A DNA stretch of 64,000 bases from assembly GCF_017301615.1 (NCBI RefSeq), contig NZ_CP059066.1, positions 2,336,001 through 2,400,000 of the forward strand. The letters are read 5' to 3'. Positions 1-9,833 of this stretch are shown here, in pieces. Source of the stretch: Koleobacter methoxysyntrophicus (GTDB taxonomy: Bacteria; Bacillota; Thermosediminibacteria; Koleobacterales; Koleobacteraceae). Made by a program: the position numbers and the translations under genes. The notes under the pieces were generated by a model, which did not search any database, was not told the DNA's origin, and saw only the letters and a list, made by a program, of their open reading frames with translations. Positions within the stretch are counted from its first letter, which is position 1. Each line of letters opens with the position of its first letter.

Positions 1-28
1 GTTTGAAACAGCAAGGAGGATAACTGGA

Positions 29-2062
29 GTGAAATTTGGAGATATTTTAGTTGTGATTGCAGTAATTGCCATCGTTATAATGATGATTATTCCATTACCT
101 ACTTTTATCCTTGATTTGTTACTGACCTTTAACATAACACTGGCATTAGTTATTTTGCTAGTTTCCATGTATACTTTGGAACCTTTACAATTTTCTATAT
201 TTCCTTCTTTATTATTGCTTACTACATTATTCCGTCTGGCTTTAAATGTTTCATCAACAAGATTGATTTTAATCAATGGCTTTGCGGGCAATGTCATTAG
301 AGCCTTTGGAGAATTTGTAATAGGCAGTAATGCCCTTGTAGGATTTATAATATTCCTTATCCTTATAGTTATTCAATTCATAGTTATAACAAAAGGTGCT
401 GAACGGGTTGCCGAAGTTGCAGCGCGATTTACACTTGATGGTATGCCGGGCAAACAAATGAGCATTGATGCGGATTTAAATGCAGGGTTGATTACGGATG
501 CCGAAGTCAGAAAAAGGAGATTAGATATTCAGAGGGAAGCGGATTTTTACGGTGCAATGGACGGAGCAAGCAAATTCGTAAAAGGTGATGCCATTGCTGC
601 TATAATTATTACGATTATAAACATAATTGGCGGCTTGATAACAGGGATGATATTTAAAAATATGGATTTTTCTACTGCCGTATCCCATTATACACTGTTA
701 ACGGTAGGAGATGGACTGGTTAGTCAGATTCCTGCCCTACTTATATCGACTGCAACAGGTATAATTGTTACTCGAGCTGCTTCAGATTCTAATCTTGGGG
801 AAGACCTTTTAAAACAGATCCTATCTCATCCGAAGGTGCTATTAATAGCCTCAGCTGCATTAGCTTTTTTAGGTATTATGCCGGGGCTGCCGACAATTCC
901 TTTCTTTGTGTTATCAGCCATAATGGGTTTTAGCGGATATTCGATGTATCATACGGGTAAAAAGGAGATTTCAAAGGTTGAGGAAGAGGAAATTGAAAAG
1001 GAAACAGATTATTTAAAGAAACCAGAGAATGTTGTTTCATTATTACAGGTGGACCCAATTGAACTAGAGTTTGGATATGGAATAATACCTTTGGCTGATG
1101 TTAATCAAGGAGGAGACCTGCTGGACAGGGTCATCATGATAAGGAGACAATGTGCTGTTGAAATGGGTATAATCGTTCCTGTAATTCGCATTAGAGATAA
1201 TATTCAATTAAGGCCCAATGAATACGTTATAAAGATAAAAGGGGTAGAGGTATCGAGAGGAGAGTTAAAACCGGACCACTATCTGGCAATGAATCCTGGA
1301 ACGGTTGAAGAGGAAATAGAAGGGGTGCAGACAGTAGAACCTGCTTTTGGCTTACCCGCTGTGTGGATATCTAAGGAAAAAAAGGATAAAGCTGAGATGT
1401 TGGGTTATACAGTTGTTGATTCTCCATCTGTAATTGCAACCCATTTAACTGAAGTTATAAAAAGATATGCCCATGAATTACTGGGTAGACAGGAAGTAAA
1501 GATGCTTGCTGACAGTGTTAAAGAAAGCCACCCCGCTTTAATTGAAGAATTAGTTCCTAAGGTGCTTTCGCTGGGAGAGATACAAAAGGTTTTAGCAAAT
1601 CTCCTTAAGGAAGGAATATCTATACGGGATTTAGTTACCATTTTTGAAACCCTGGCTGATTATGGTAATATAACAAAAGACCCGGATATGCTTACAGAGT
1701 ATGTAAGGCAGGCTTTGAGCAGGGTTATTACGAAAAAATATGTATATGATAATCGGCTTAAAGTAATTACACTGGACCCTAAATTAGAAGAATTGATCCG
1801 AGATTCCATTCAACAGACAGACCACGGCAATTATCTTTCTATTAACCCTGAAATAACCCAAAAAATATTTACAAGCCTGTCAAATGAAATTAAAAAATTC
1901 AGTTCAATAAACCAAGAACCTGTAATACTAACTTCTCCTGTTGTCAGATTATTTTTCAGAAGGCTTATTGAACATACATTTCCAAGCCTTGCAGTTCTGT
2001 CATTTAATGAAATAGAACCGAGAGTGGAAGTCCAGTCTATTGGGATGGTGAGCATTAAATGA
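29..2062 (+). CDS. flhA: Flagellar biosynthesis protein FlhA
   Basis: Integral membrane export-gate protein of the flagellar type III secretion system; its cytoplasmic domain docks chaperone-substrate complexes. The 677-aa product has the usual family length. Residues 1 to about 310 carry hydrophobic segments, interrupted by the FHIPEP signature near residues 137-157 (RFTLDGMPGKQMSIDADLN). The rest is the soluble C-terminal domain. The GTG start at 29 follows AAGGAGG with about 9 nt spacing. It is the first gene visible of a motility operon, and its stop overlaps the flhF start by 4 nt, implying coupled translation. Confidence 0.97.
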   Translation: MKFGDILVVIAVIAIVIMMIIPLPTFILDLLLTFNITLALVILLVSMYTLEPLQFSIFPSLLLLTTLFRLALNVSSTRLILINGFAGNVIRAFGEFVIGSNALVGFIIFLILIVIQFIVITKGAERVAEVAARFTLDGMPGKQMSIDADLNAGLITDAEVRKRRLDIQREADFYGAMDGASKFVKGDAIAAIIITIINIIGGLITGMIFKNMDFSTAVSHYTLLTVGDGLVSQIPALLISTATGIIVTRAASDSNLGEDLLKQILSHPKVLLIASAALAFLGIMPGLPTIPFFVLSAIMGFSGYSMYHTGKKEISKVEEEEIEKETDYLKKPENVVSLLQVDPIELEFGYGIIPLADVNQGGDLLDRVIMIRRQCAVEMGIIVPVIRIRDNIQLRPNEYVIKIKGVEVSRGELKPDHYLAMNPGTVEEEIEGVQTVEPAFGLPAVWISKEKKDKAEMLGYTVVDSPSVIATHLTEVIKRYAHELLGRQEVKMLADSVKESHPALIEELVPKVLSLGEIQKVLANLLKEGISIRDLVTIFETLADYGNITKDPDMLTEYVRQALSRVITKKYVYDNRLKVITLDPKLEELIRDSIQQTDHGNYLSINPEITQKIFTSLSNEIKKFSSINQEPVILTSPVVRLFFRRLIEHTFPSLAVLSFNEIEPRVEVQSIGMVSIK

Positions 2063-3303
2063 AGATAAAAAGGTATATAGCTGCTGATATGCAGCAGGCG
2101 ATGATAAAAATCAAACAAGATATGGGGAATAATGCTATTATATTAAATACAAAACGCATTAAAAAAGGCGGGCTTTTAGGTTTATTCGCAAAGAGTATGA
2201 TAGAAGTTACAGCAGCTAGTGATTTTCAGAATGACCTTTTCAGGAAAAAGGAAAATGAACACCTATCTTTAAAAGATGCAGGGTTTAAAACTACCTATCA
2301 ACCTAATAAAGATGGTGATTACGATAAATCTAGTCCATTAGGCTATAGAATAAAGGAAAGTCAAACTTTTACAGGCTATAATTATAAAAAAAGTGATGAG
2401 ATTGAAGAATTAAGGCAAGAATTAAATGAATTAAAGGAAATGTTAAGGTATTTAACCAAAACCGGTGGAATGCCTTATGATGAGCAGATCGCCCGTAACA
2501 TCGGCGCTTTGGATGAAGTTTATCAAACCCTCATTCAAAATGAAGTGGAACCGGATATTGCAAAACGGCTTATAGAAAAGACTGCTGACAGCCTTAGCGG
2601 CAAAGACCTCAAAGATAAGGTAAAAATAAAAAATGAGATAAAAGGAGAGATTTCCAATAAAATAAAAGATACCTTTCTAAAGGTGAAAAAAAATAACAGG
2701 CAGATAATGGCTTTTATCGGCCCTACAGGAGTTGGTAAAACAACAAGTATTGCTAAACTCGCCGCAAATTTTGCATTATATGAAAATAGAAGAGTTGGAT
2801 TGATTACGGCAGATACTTATAGAATAGCTGCAGTTGAGCAGTTAAAAACTTATGCGGAAATAATGGAAGTCCCTCTGGAGGTAATTTATACTCCTGACGA
2901 AATGAAAAGGGCCTTGGACTTATACGAAAGTTTCGACACCATATTGATTGATACAGCAGGTACGAGTTCAAGGAATAAGATGCAGATAAATGAGCTTAAA
3001 AATTTACTTGAAGCTATTCCGTTAACTGATACATTCTTAGTATTGAGTGCAACTACTAGGAATAAAGACCTTATAGAGGTCATAGACAACTACAGCATAA
3101 TTAAAACTAACAGGATACTATTTACGAAGTTAGATGAAACCTCCACATATGGGTGTCTTTTAAATGTTATTAACTACACGAATAATGCATTATCATATAT
3201 AACAATAGGCCAGAGCGTGCCTGAAGATATTGAAGAAGCTGACCCAGATAGAATTGCAAGTCTTGTTTTGGGGGAGTATGCTTATGGTAGATCAAGCAAA
3301 TAG
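2059..3303 (+). CDS. flhF: Flagellar biosynthesis GTPase FlhF (SRP-type)
   Basis: SRP/FtsY-family GTPase that, with FlhG, sets the position and number of flagella. The N-terminal part is basic and variable (to about residue 110). The NG domain follows, with P-loop GPTGVGKTTS near residues 221-230, a DTAG motif near residue 297 (here DTAGTS rather than the common DTAGRS), and FTKLDE guanine specificity. It overlaps flhA by 4 nt and flhG by 20 nt. The 414-aa length fits the family. Confidence 0.95.
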   Translation: MKIKRYIAADMQQAMIKIKQDMGNNAIILNTKRIKKGGLLGLFAKSMIEVTAASDFQNDLFRKKENEHLSLKDAGFKTTYQPNKDGDYDKSSPLGYRIKESQTFTGYNYKKSDEIEELRQELNELKEMLRYLTKTGGMPYDEQIARNIGALDEVYQTLIQNEVEPDIAKRLIEKTADSLSGKDLKDKVKIKNEIKGEISNKIKDTFLKVKKNNRQIMAFIGPTGVGKTTSIAKLAANFALYENRRVGLITADTYRIAAVEQLKTYAEIMEVPLEVIYTPDEMKRALDLYESFDTILIDTAGTSSRNKMQINELKNLLEAIPLTDTFLVLSATTRNKDLIEVIDNYSIIKTNRILFTKLDETSTYGCLLNVINYTNNALSYITIGQSVPEDIEEADPDRIASLVLGEYAYGRSSK

Positions 3304-4435
3304 TTTGCGCGAAATAGTAAAGAGAGAAAAAGAAATAAAGGAAAATCAAAAATTAAAAATTATCATAGAAGATGAAAAAGAAAGAAAAGAATTAGCCAGC
3401 AGAATAAGAGCGGTCTATGATGATACAATAATCATCAGTATGCCGGCGATGGACAATTATTTAATCCCATTAGAAAACTTATCATCAATAAAGGTTATAA
3501 TCAATGGAAATGATGGAGATATATCATTTTTTGCAAAAATATTAGAAAGAAAATTTGCCCCTGTACCCATTCTTGTTATAACTCATCCTAATCATTTTAG
3601 GGGGATAAATGTTTCTAAAAATAGGTCATCCAGGGTAGTTGCTATTACTAGTGGAAAAGGAGGAGTAGGTAAAACAAATATTTCAGTAAATTTAGCTATA
3701 GCCCTTTCTCAGATGGGTAAACGTATAGTTGTATTTGATGCTGATTTAGGTCTGGCTAACATAGATGTAGCTTTAGGGCTTAAACCGAAGTATAGTGTAG
3801 CTGATTTAATAAAAAACAATAAAAAAATGAGAGATATAATCTATGATGGCCCAATGGGCATTAAATTAATAGCAGCAGGTTCTGGAGCAGACGAACTTTT
3901 AAATATGAAGGACTGGGAGCTAAATAGATTTATAATGGGTTTAAGCGAATTAGAAGATATGGCTGATATTATTTTAATTGATACAGGTGCAGGAATATCC
4001 AATAAGGTAACTAATTTTCTATTTGCTTCAGATGAAATTATAATTGTTACTACACCTGAACCAACATCAATTACTGATTCGTATGCTTTGATTAAAGTAA
4101 TAGTGAGGAATGAAAAAAACAAGGATATAAAACTTTTAATAAACAGGGCTGAAAACGAGAAAGAAGCCCAAAAAACAGCTGATAAGTTGAGGTTAGTTTG
4201 TGATAGGTTTTTAAATATAAAACTTAATGTAATAGGCTATATTCTTGAAGACAAGAATATATCAAAGGCTATTAAAGAACAAAAGGCCTTGGTAGTAAAT
4301 TATCCGAACAGTGAAGCATCTCAAGGTATTAGGAAAATAGCTCAGTATTTGGTGGAAAGCAGGAATCAAAAGGAAGATAATAATTACTCGAACTTAAATG
4401 GTTTTATAAGAAGATTAAGGTCGTTATTTAGTTGA
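3284..4435 (+). CDS. flhG: FlhG/YlxH (MinD-like ATPase) with inserted YcgR_N-like domain
   Basis: ParA/MinD-family ATPase that partners FlhF in controlling flagellar number. ATG 3284 is chosen because GGGGAG lies just upstream and the product then begins MVDQANSLREIV, matching the conserved FlhF-activating DQAxxLR helix; the longer open frame from 3230 lacks this support. The deviant Walker A, SGKGGVGKT, lies at residues 123-131, far later than the roughly 20-30 residues expected. Residues about 23-105 form a beta-rich segment resembling the N-terminal domain of the neighbouring YcgR (pattern IIISMPA...PVPILVI versus LLISIPI...NIPLMVV). So this is a 383-aa FlhG with a domain inserted between helix and ATPase. 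The core call is firm; the domain relationship is an inference from reading the sequences. Confidence 0.92.
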   Translation: MVDQANSLREIVKREKEIKENQKLKIIIEDEKERKELASRIRAVYDDTIIISMPAMDNYLIPLENLSSIKVIINGNDGDISFFAKILERKFAPVPILVITHPNHFRGINVSKNRSSRVVAITSGKGGVGKTNISVNLAIALSQMGKRIVVFDADLGLANIDVALGLKPKYSVADLIKNNKKMRDIIYDGPMGIKLIAAGSGADELLNMKDWELNRFIMGLSELEDMADIILIDTGAGISNKVTNFLFASDEIIIVTTPEPTSITDSYALIKVIVRNEKNKDIKLLINRAENEKEAQKTADKLRLVCDRFLNIKLNVIGYILEDKNISKAIKEQKALVVNYPNSEASQGIRKIAQYLVESRNQKEDNNYSNLNGFIRRLRSLFS

Positions 4436-4448
4436 AGGATGTGGAAAA

Positions 4449-5087
4449 ATGGACATAAAAAAGGTTTTAAAAATTGGCACTAAACTTGAAATACGTATTG
4501 AAGACCAAAATGAAGATGAAGAAGTGTATATAACTCAACTAGAGGATTTTAAAGAGGACTATTTGTTAATAAGCATACCTATCAAAAAGGGAAACTTAAT
4601 GTTTATTAAGAATGGAGAGAAAATAAAGATTTCTTTTTTACATAAAAATAATTATTACTATTTTTGTGGAGAGGTTTTATATAAGATATTAGTTAATATT
4701 CCTTTAATGGTTGTAAGAAAAACCGGGGATCTAAAGAAAATACAGAGGAGGGATTTCTATCGCTTCAAAACTCTGATTGAAGTGTGCATTAAATACAATG
4801 AAGAAACAATCGATGGAATAGGAAAAGATATTAGTGGAAGCGGAATGCTACTTGCATTAAGGCAGAACATTAAAAAGGGAGTTCTTTTAGATTTAGAATT
4901 AAATCTGAAGGAATTTGGTGTTATACGTCTAAAGGGGCAGGTAATTAGGGTAACAGTGAAGAAAGATGATGTTTATCCCTATGAAGTTGGAATCAAATTT
5001 ATCGAAATACCGGAGGATTTAAGAGAACTGATAATAAAATATATCTTTTGTGAACAGAGAAAGATTAGACAAAAGGGAATGGTTTAA
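4449..5087 (+). CDS. ycgR: Flagellar brake protein YcgR-like, PilZ domain
   Basis: Predicted c-di-GMP receptor acting on motility. The 212-aa product has an N-terminal YcgR_N-type beta-barrel (residues about 10-95) and a C-terminal PilZ domain. The PilZ domain carries the RxxxR c-di-GMP motif (RRDFYR, near residue 98) and the DxSxxG motif (DISGSG, near residue 126). Both motifs look intact, so nucleotide binding is expected. The gene lies between flhG and cheB and abuts cheB (stop 5085-5087, cheB ATG at 5088). Confidence 0.92.
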   Translation: MDIKKVLKIGTKLEIRIEDQNEDEEVYITQLEDFKEDYLLISIPIKKGNLMFIKNGEKIKISFLHKNNYYYFCGEVLYKILVNIPLMVVRKTGDLKKIQRRDFYRFKTLIEVCIKYNEETIDGIGKDISGSGMLLALRQNIKKGVLLDLELNLKEFGVIRLKGQVIRVTVKKDDVYPYEVGIKFIEIPEDLRELIIKYIFCEQRKIRQKGMV

Positions 5088-6143
5088 ATGCCAAAAAAAG
5101 ATATTAAAGTATTAATTGTAGATGATTCGGCCTTTATGAGAAAAATACTCAGAGATATATTGGATGCACAGCAGGGAATAATTGTGGTTGGTACAGCAAG
5201 GAATGGGATCGAAGCCATAGATAAAATCCAGGAGTTACAGCCTGATATAGTGACTCTGGATGTAGAAATGCCGAAAATGAACGGTCTTGAGGTTTTAAAA
5301 ATAATAATGAAACAAAGACCTGTCCCGGTTATAATGCTCAGCAGCTTGACCCAACAGGGGGCAGAAATTACATTAAAGGCATTAGAACTCGGAGCAGTAG
5401 ATTTTATACCAAAACCGGCCAAAATTATAAATATTGATATTGATGACCTAAAAAGGGTTTTAATAGAGAAGATTATTACTCTTGTAAATAGCAAGGTTAT
5501 AAAAGAAAGAGAATATCATCATATATCAAAAAGCCCAAGGATAAGTCTCCCTAATAGGGACTTTTCGGGCATCCATTACATAATAGGGGTTGGTACCTCT
5601 ACGGGAGGGCCTTCAGCTTTAAAGGAATTATTAATATCCTTCCCTGAGAATATTCCTGCAGCTATTTTGATTGTTCAGCATATGCCTCCAGGGTTTACAA
5701 AGTCCCTTGCCCAAAGATTAAATACCTTATGCCATATAAGGGTTAAAGAAGGAGAAAAGGGAGAAAGGCTAAAACCTGGGTGGGCATATATAGCTCCTGG
5801 GAATTATCATATGATTGTACATGAGAATGAGGGAGATTTAGTTTTAGATTTGAATACGGATGACCCGGTTTCAGGCCATAGACCTTCTGTTGATGTATTA
5901 ATGAAATCAATTAGCAGATTAAGTTTTGAAAATAAAATGGGAATCATTATGACGGGAATGGGCAGAGATGGGAGTCAGGGAATAAGGGATTTAAAAAGAA
6001 GCGGGGGTTTTACAATAGCCCAAGATGAAGAATCATGTGTAGTATTCGGAATGCCAAAAGCAGCAATAGATATAGGTGCTGTGGATAAAGTTTTACCTCT
6101 TCAAGAAATTGGACAAGAAGTATTAAACTATATATTTAAATAA
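5088..6143 (+). CDS. cheB: Chemotaxis protein-glutamate methylesterase/deamidase CheB
   Basis: Response regulator-methylesterase that demethylates chemoreceptors to reset signalling. The N-terminal receiver has acidic D12/D13 and phospho-acceptor D58 (TLDVEMP). The C-terminal catalytic domain shows the serine motif GTSTGGPSA, the histidine motif VQHMPPGFT and the aspartate motif MTGMGRDG. The 351-aa length is normal. It starts directly at the ycgR stop and is followed by cheA, its kinase. Confidence 0.96.
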   Translation: MPKKDIKVLIVDDSAFMRKILRDILDAQQGIIVVGTARNGIEAIDKIQELQPDIVTLDVEMPKMNGLEVLKIIMKQRPVPVIMLSSLTQQGAEITLKALELGAVDFIPKPAKIINIDIDDLKRVLIEKIITLVNSKVIKEREYHHISKSPRISLPNRDFSGIHYIIGVGTSTGGPSALKELLISFPENIPAAILIVQHMPPGFTKSLAQRLNTLCHIRVKEGEKGERLKPGWAYIAPGNYHMIVHENEGDLVLDLNTDDPVSGHRPSVDVLMKSISRLSFENKMGIIMTGMGRDGSQGIRDLKRSGGFTIAQDEESCVVFGMPKAAIDIGAVDKVLPLQEIGQEVLNYIFK

Positions 6144-6155
6144 GGGGTGATTGAA

Positions 6156-8219
6156 ATGGATATGAAGCAGTATATTGAAGTCTTTGTTGAAGAAGCCCAG
6201 GAGCATCTCAATAACCTGAATCAATATTTGTTGAAATTAGAAGTTTCACCAGAGAATCCTGAGTATATTGATGAAATTTTTCGTTCTTCCCATACTTTAA
6301 AAGGAATGGCAGGGACAATGGGTTATGAAAAAATATCAGAAATAACCCACGAAATGGAGAATGTCCTTCAGGGGATTAGAAATGGTGAAATAAAAATCAA
6401 TAGTAAAACGGTTGATGTTTTGTTTGAATGTTTTGATATCCTAGAAAATTTAGTTGGATCTATTTTGCAAAATGGAGCTGAAGGAAATATCGATACATCA
6501 AAAGTTATCAATAGATTGAAAAGCGTTTTTGAGATAAATGAGAGCGATGAAAAGGATTATAATAAAGATCATAATAAAGGCCATGATGTAGACGAAAATA
6601 AAAAGACAAGCAGATTAAACTTTAACGAATTTGAAGAAAATTTAATTAAAGCGGCTTATGAAAAGAAATTTAATATATTTGAAATACAGATTTCCTTAAA
6701 CGACGATTGCTTATTAAAATCCGCAAGGGCATTTGTTATTTTCAAAAATCTAGAAAGAATTGGGGAAATAATAAAAACCATACCACCAGTCGAAGATATT
6801 GAAGATGAGAAATTCCAAAAGGAGTTTACTTTATATTTAATAACAAGTTCTGCAAAAGAACAGATAGAAAAGATGCTGGGTTCAATTTCGGAGATTCAAA
6901 AAATTTGGGTAACCCCTGTGGATTATACAAAGAAAGAGACGATTCCTGTAAAAGAAAAAAACGATTTGGAGGGTGGGGAATATAATACTGTAATTGTCGA
7001 ATCTGAACAGGATCCTTCAAAGTCAATTTCACAGAAGCTAAAAACAGGGAAAACCGTACGGGTAGATATTGAAAAACTTGATAATCTTATGAATTTGGTA
7101 AGTGAACTGATAATTATAAAAACGAGGCTTGAAGGAATTGGAGAAAATAGGGAAATTGGTATACAGGAATTACATGAAGCTGTAGAATATCTAGAAAGAA
7201 TTACTACAAATCTCCATGATGCCGTAATGAAAGTCAGAATGGTCCCAATAGAACAGGTATTTAATAGATTTCCCAGAATGGTTAGAGACTTGTCGAAGGA
7301 ATTAAATAAAGAAATCAATTTACATATTGAAGGTGAAGAAACAGAACTTGATCGTACTGTTATTGACGAAATCGGTGACCCTTTAATACATTTGGTGAGA
7401 AATGCTATTGATCATGGGATTGAAACCCCTGAGGAAAGAAAAAGACAAGGAAAACAGGCAAATGGAAATATAATACTGAAAGCATATCATGACGGTAATA
7501 ATGTAGTTATCGAAATAGATGATGATGGGAAAGGAATTGATTTAGAAAAGGTATTAGCTAAAGCTATAGAAAAAAGATTTATAACCGTAAAGGAAAGCAA
7601 GGAGCTAAGCGAACAGGACATATTACAGTTTTTGTTTAAACCGGGTTTTAGCACCTCTGAAAGGATTACAGACATATCAGGGAGAGGTGTGGGATTAGAT
7701 GTGGTGAAAACTAAAATAGAATCCCTAGGCGGAACAATCGATATTGAAACTATCCAAGGAAAAGGCTCCAAGTTTATAGTCAGACTTCCATTGACTCTTG
7801 CAATAATTCAGGCATTATTGGTGGGGGTTGGCACTGAAAAATATGCAGTACCGTTAAACTCAATAAAAGAAACGGTAACAATTAATTCAAAAAATATAAA
7901 CAGGATTAAAAATCAAGAAATAACCCTTTTTAGAGGGGAGGTATTGCCAATAATCAGACTCAATGAATTACTTGATATAAGCGGGAACATCTTTGAAAAT
8001 TCTGCCAGTAATGATTTTTATAATGAGGATCTTACTGTTGTTATTGTTAAAAAAGGAGAAAAGCTTTTAGGATTGGCAGTAGATGAATTGATAGGTCAAC
8101 AGGAGATTGTTATAAAATCTTTAGGGAAATTCCTAAACAATATAAAACTAATTGCAGGAGCAACAATTCTTGGGGATGGTCAGGTTGCATTGATTTTAGA
8201 TGTAAATACATTGACATAA
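6156..8219 (+). CDS. cheA: Chemotaxis histidine kinase CheA
   Basis: Central chemotaxis kinase that phosphorylates CheY and CheB. ATG 6156 is chosen over the in-frame GTG at 6147 because the latter sits within the AAGGGGTGA ribosome binding site. The 687-aa product has an N-terminal HPt domain with H46 (SSHTLKG), a poorly conserved P2-like stretch, a dimerisation helix region near 300-360, an ATPase domain (N-box HLVRNAIDHG, G1 DDDGKGID, G2 GRGVGLDVV) and a C-terminal CheW-like regulatory domain. It is co-transcribed with cheB and cheW. Confidence 0.96.
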   Translation: MDMKQYIEVFVEEAQEHLNNLNQYLLKLEVSPENPEYIDEIFRSSHTLKGMAGTMGYEKISEITHEMENVLQGIRNGEIKINSKTVDVLFECFDILENLVGSILQNGAEGNIDTSKVINRLKSVFEINESDEKDYNKDHNKGHDVDENKKTSRLNFNEFEENLIKAAYEKKFNIFEIQISLNDDCLLKSARAFVIFKNLERIGEIIKTIPPVEDIEDEKFQKEFTLYLITSSAKEQIEKMLGSISEIQKIWVTPVDYTKKETIPVKEKNDLEGGEYNTVIVESEQDPSKSISQKLKTGKTVRVDIEKLDNLMNLVSELIIIKTRLEGIGENREIGIQELHEAVEYLERITTNLHDAVMKVRMVPIEQVFNRFPRMVRDLSKELNKEINLHIEGEETELDRTVIDEIGDPLIHLVRNAIDHGIETPEERKRQGKQANGNIILKAYHDGNNVVIEIDDDGKGIDLEKVLAKAIEKRFITVKESKELSEQDILQFLFKPGFSTSERITDISGRGVGLDVVKTKIESLGGTIDIETIQGKGSKFIVRLPLTLAIIQALLVGVGTEKYAVPLNSIKETVTINSKNINRIKNQEITLFRGEVLPIIRLNELLDISGNIFENSASNDFYNEDLTVVIVKKGEKLLGLAVDELIGQQEIVIKSLGKFLNNIKLIAGATILGDGQVALILDVNTLT

Positions 8220-8252
8220 TAATTATAGTCTTCAAAAGGAGGAAAGAGAGTT

Positions 8253-8708
8253 ATGGGAAATGATTTAAGACAGTTTGTAGTTTTTAAATTGGGGGATGAA
8301 GAATATGGGGTTGATATCCTGCAGGTAAAAACAATAGAACGGATAATGAATATCACGAGGGTCCCCAAAGCCCCTAAATTTGTTGAAGGTGTAATAAATT
8401 TGAGGGGGGAAGTTGTTCCGGTCATAGATTTAAGAAAAAGGTTTGACTTACCTGCAAAGGAAAGGACAGATAGCACACGAATAATTATAGTTAATGTAGA
8501 TTCAGTTACTGTGGGAATGATAGTCGATTCTGCATCAGAGGTTATTCACCTGTCAAAAGAGCAAATAGAAGCAGCTCCGGCAATTGTAGGGGGAATAGAT
8601 TCTGATTATATAAGCGGTGTCGGAAAGATAGATGAGAGGTTATTAATTCTTTTAAATTTGAATAAAGTTCTGAAGTCTGAAGAACTCATACAGCTTGAAA
8701 ATTTATAG
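8253..8708 (+). CDS. cheW: Chemotaxis coupling protein CheW
   Basis: SH3-like adaptor that links chemoreceptors to CheA. The 151-aa single-domain product has family-typical blocks such as GVDILQVKTIERI, GVINLRGEVVPVIDLR and a C-terminal ILLNLNKVL. The ATG follows AAAGGAGG. Between cheA and cheC, it completes the receptor-kinase coupling set. Confidence 0.96.
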   Translation: MGNDLRQFVVFKLGDEEYGVDILQVKTIERIMNITRVPKAPKFVEGVINLRGEVVPVIDLRKRFDLPAKERTDSTRIIIVNVDSVTVGMIVDSASEVIHLSKEQIEAAPAIVGGIDSDYISGVGKIDERLLILLNLNKVLKSEELIQLENL

Positions 8709-8721
8709 AGGAGTGAAGTAA

Positions 8722-9342
8722 ATGTCAGACCAGTTAAAGGCTCTCAATTCAAACCAATTAGATGCCCTAAAAGAAATAGGAAACATAGGAGCGGGTAATG
8801 CGGCAACCGCCCTTGCTCAACTGCTTAATAGAAAAGTCAATATGAAAGTGCCGGAGGTAAATATTCTATCCTTTAATGACATAATTGAAGTATTAGGCGG
8901 ACCGGAGAATGTTGTTGTAGGTATTTATCTACGTGTTTCGGGAGGAATAACAGGTAATATCCTTTTTTTACTACCTAAAGAGAACGCAGTTAAAATGCTG
9001 GACATTTTATTAGGCAAACAACGAGATTCTACCGATGATTTTAATCCGATAGAAAGGTCTGCTTTACTTGAAGTAGGTAATATTTTGACAGGGGCTTATC
9101 TGGCAGCCTTATCATCATTAACAAATATGACATTTATACCATCTGTTCCTGCCTTAGCAGTAGATATGGTAGGAGCAATTCTGAGTGTTCCTTTATCACA
9201 ATATGGATATATGGGGGATACTGCGTTATTAATAGATACCGAGTTTGAAGAGGGAGAATACCAAGTAAGAGGCCACTTTTTTTTGATACCTGATTTAGAT
9301 ATTTTTGATAAATTATTTTCAGCAATTGGGGGAGTTCAGTAA
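8722..9342 (+). CDS. cheC: CheY-P phosphatase CheC
   Basis: Phosphatase of the CheC/CheX/FliY family that removes phosphate from CheY-P and, with CheD, forms the adaptation branch known in Bacillus. The 206-aa product has two family active-site helices: LKEIGNIGAGNAATAL near residue 15 and ERSALLEVGNILTGAY near residue 112. Each has the E/N pair. Its stop abuts the cheD start, consistent with production as partners. Confidence 0.94.
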   Translation: MSDQLKALNSNQLDALKEIGNIGAGNAATALAQLLNRKVNMKVPEVNILSFNDIIEVLGGPENVVVGIYLRVSGGITGNILFLLPKENAVKMLDILLGKQRDSTDDFNPIERSALLEVGNILTGAYLAALSSLTNMTFIPSVPALAVDMVGAILSVPLSQYGYMGDTALLIDTEFEEGEYQVRGHFFLIPDLDIFDKLFSAIGGVQ

Positions 9343-9825
9343 ATGGATGTCGTTAGAGTAGGGATGGCAGATCTTAGAGTTGTTGAAAGCCCCCTTATCC
9401 TGTCAACCCTTGGTTTAGGTTCTTGTGTTGGAATAATTTTGTATGACCCCATAAAAAAAATAGCAGGTCTTGCCCATATAATGCTGCCTGATAGCAATAA
9501 TGTAAGTAATAACATCAATAAAGCAAAATTTGCAGATACAGCTATAATTGAATTAATAAATGAAATGGAAAAAAAAGGTGCAAAAAAGGAACGCTTGGTA
9601 AGCAAGATAGCCGGAGGGGCTCAGATGTTCGAATTTAAGGGCAAGACAGACTTGATGAGAATTGGAGAACGAAATGTAGAAGCTGTTAAAAAAAATTTAA
9701 AAAAATTTAATATAAATTTAATAGCGGAGGATACGGGCGGCAATTATGGCAGAACTATTGAATTCGATTCAAATACTGGAAAGCTGTATATAAAAACGAT
9801 AGGCCAAGGAACCAAGGAGATATAG
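9343..9825 (+). CDS. cheD: Chemoreceptor glutamine deamidase CheD
   Basis: Deamidates receptor glutamines and binds CheC. The 160-aa protein shows the catalytic cysteine context LGLGSCVG (about residue 27), the histidine in LAHIMLP, and the conserved KIAGGAQMF block. Its ATG directly follows the cheC TAA, with GGGGGAG upstream inside cheC. Confidence 0.95.
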   Translation: MDVVRVGMADLRVVESPLILSTLGLGSCVGIILYDPIKKIAGLAHIMLPDSNNVSNNINKAKFADTAIIELINEMEKKGAKKERLVSKIAGGAQMFEFKGKTDLMRIGERNVEAVKKNLKKFNINLIAEDTGGNYGRTIEFDSNTGKLYIKTIGQGTKEI

Positions 9826-9833
9826 GTGGTATT

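Noticed and set aside
3230..3283. Longer FlhG start inside flhF
   Set aside because: It gives 18 extra residues with no ribosome binding site, and the conserved DQA helix begins at ATG 3284.
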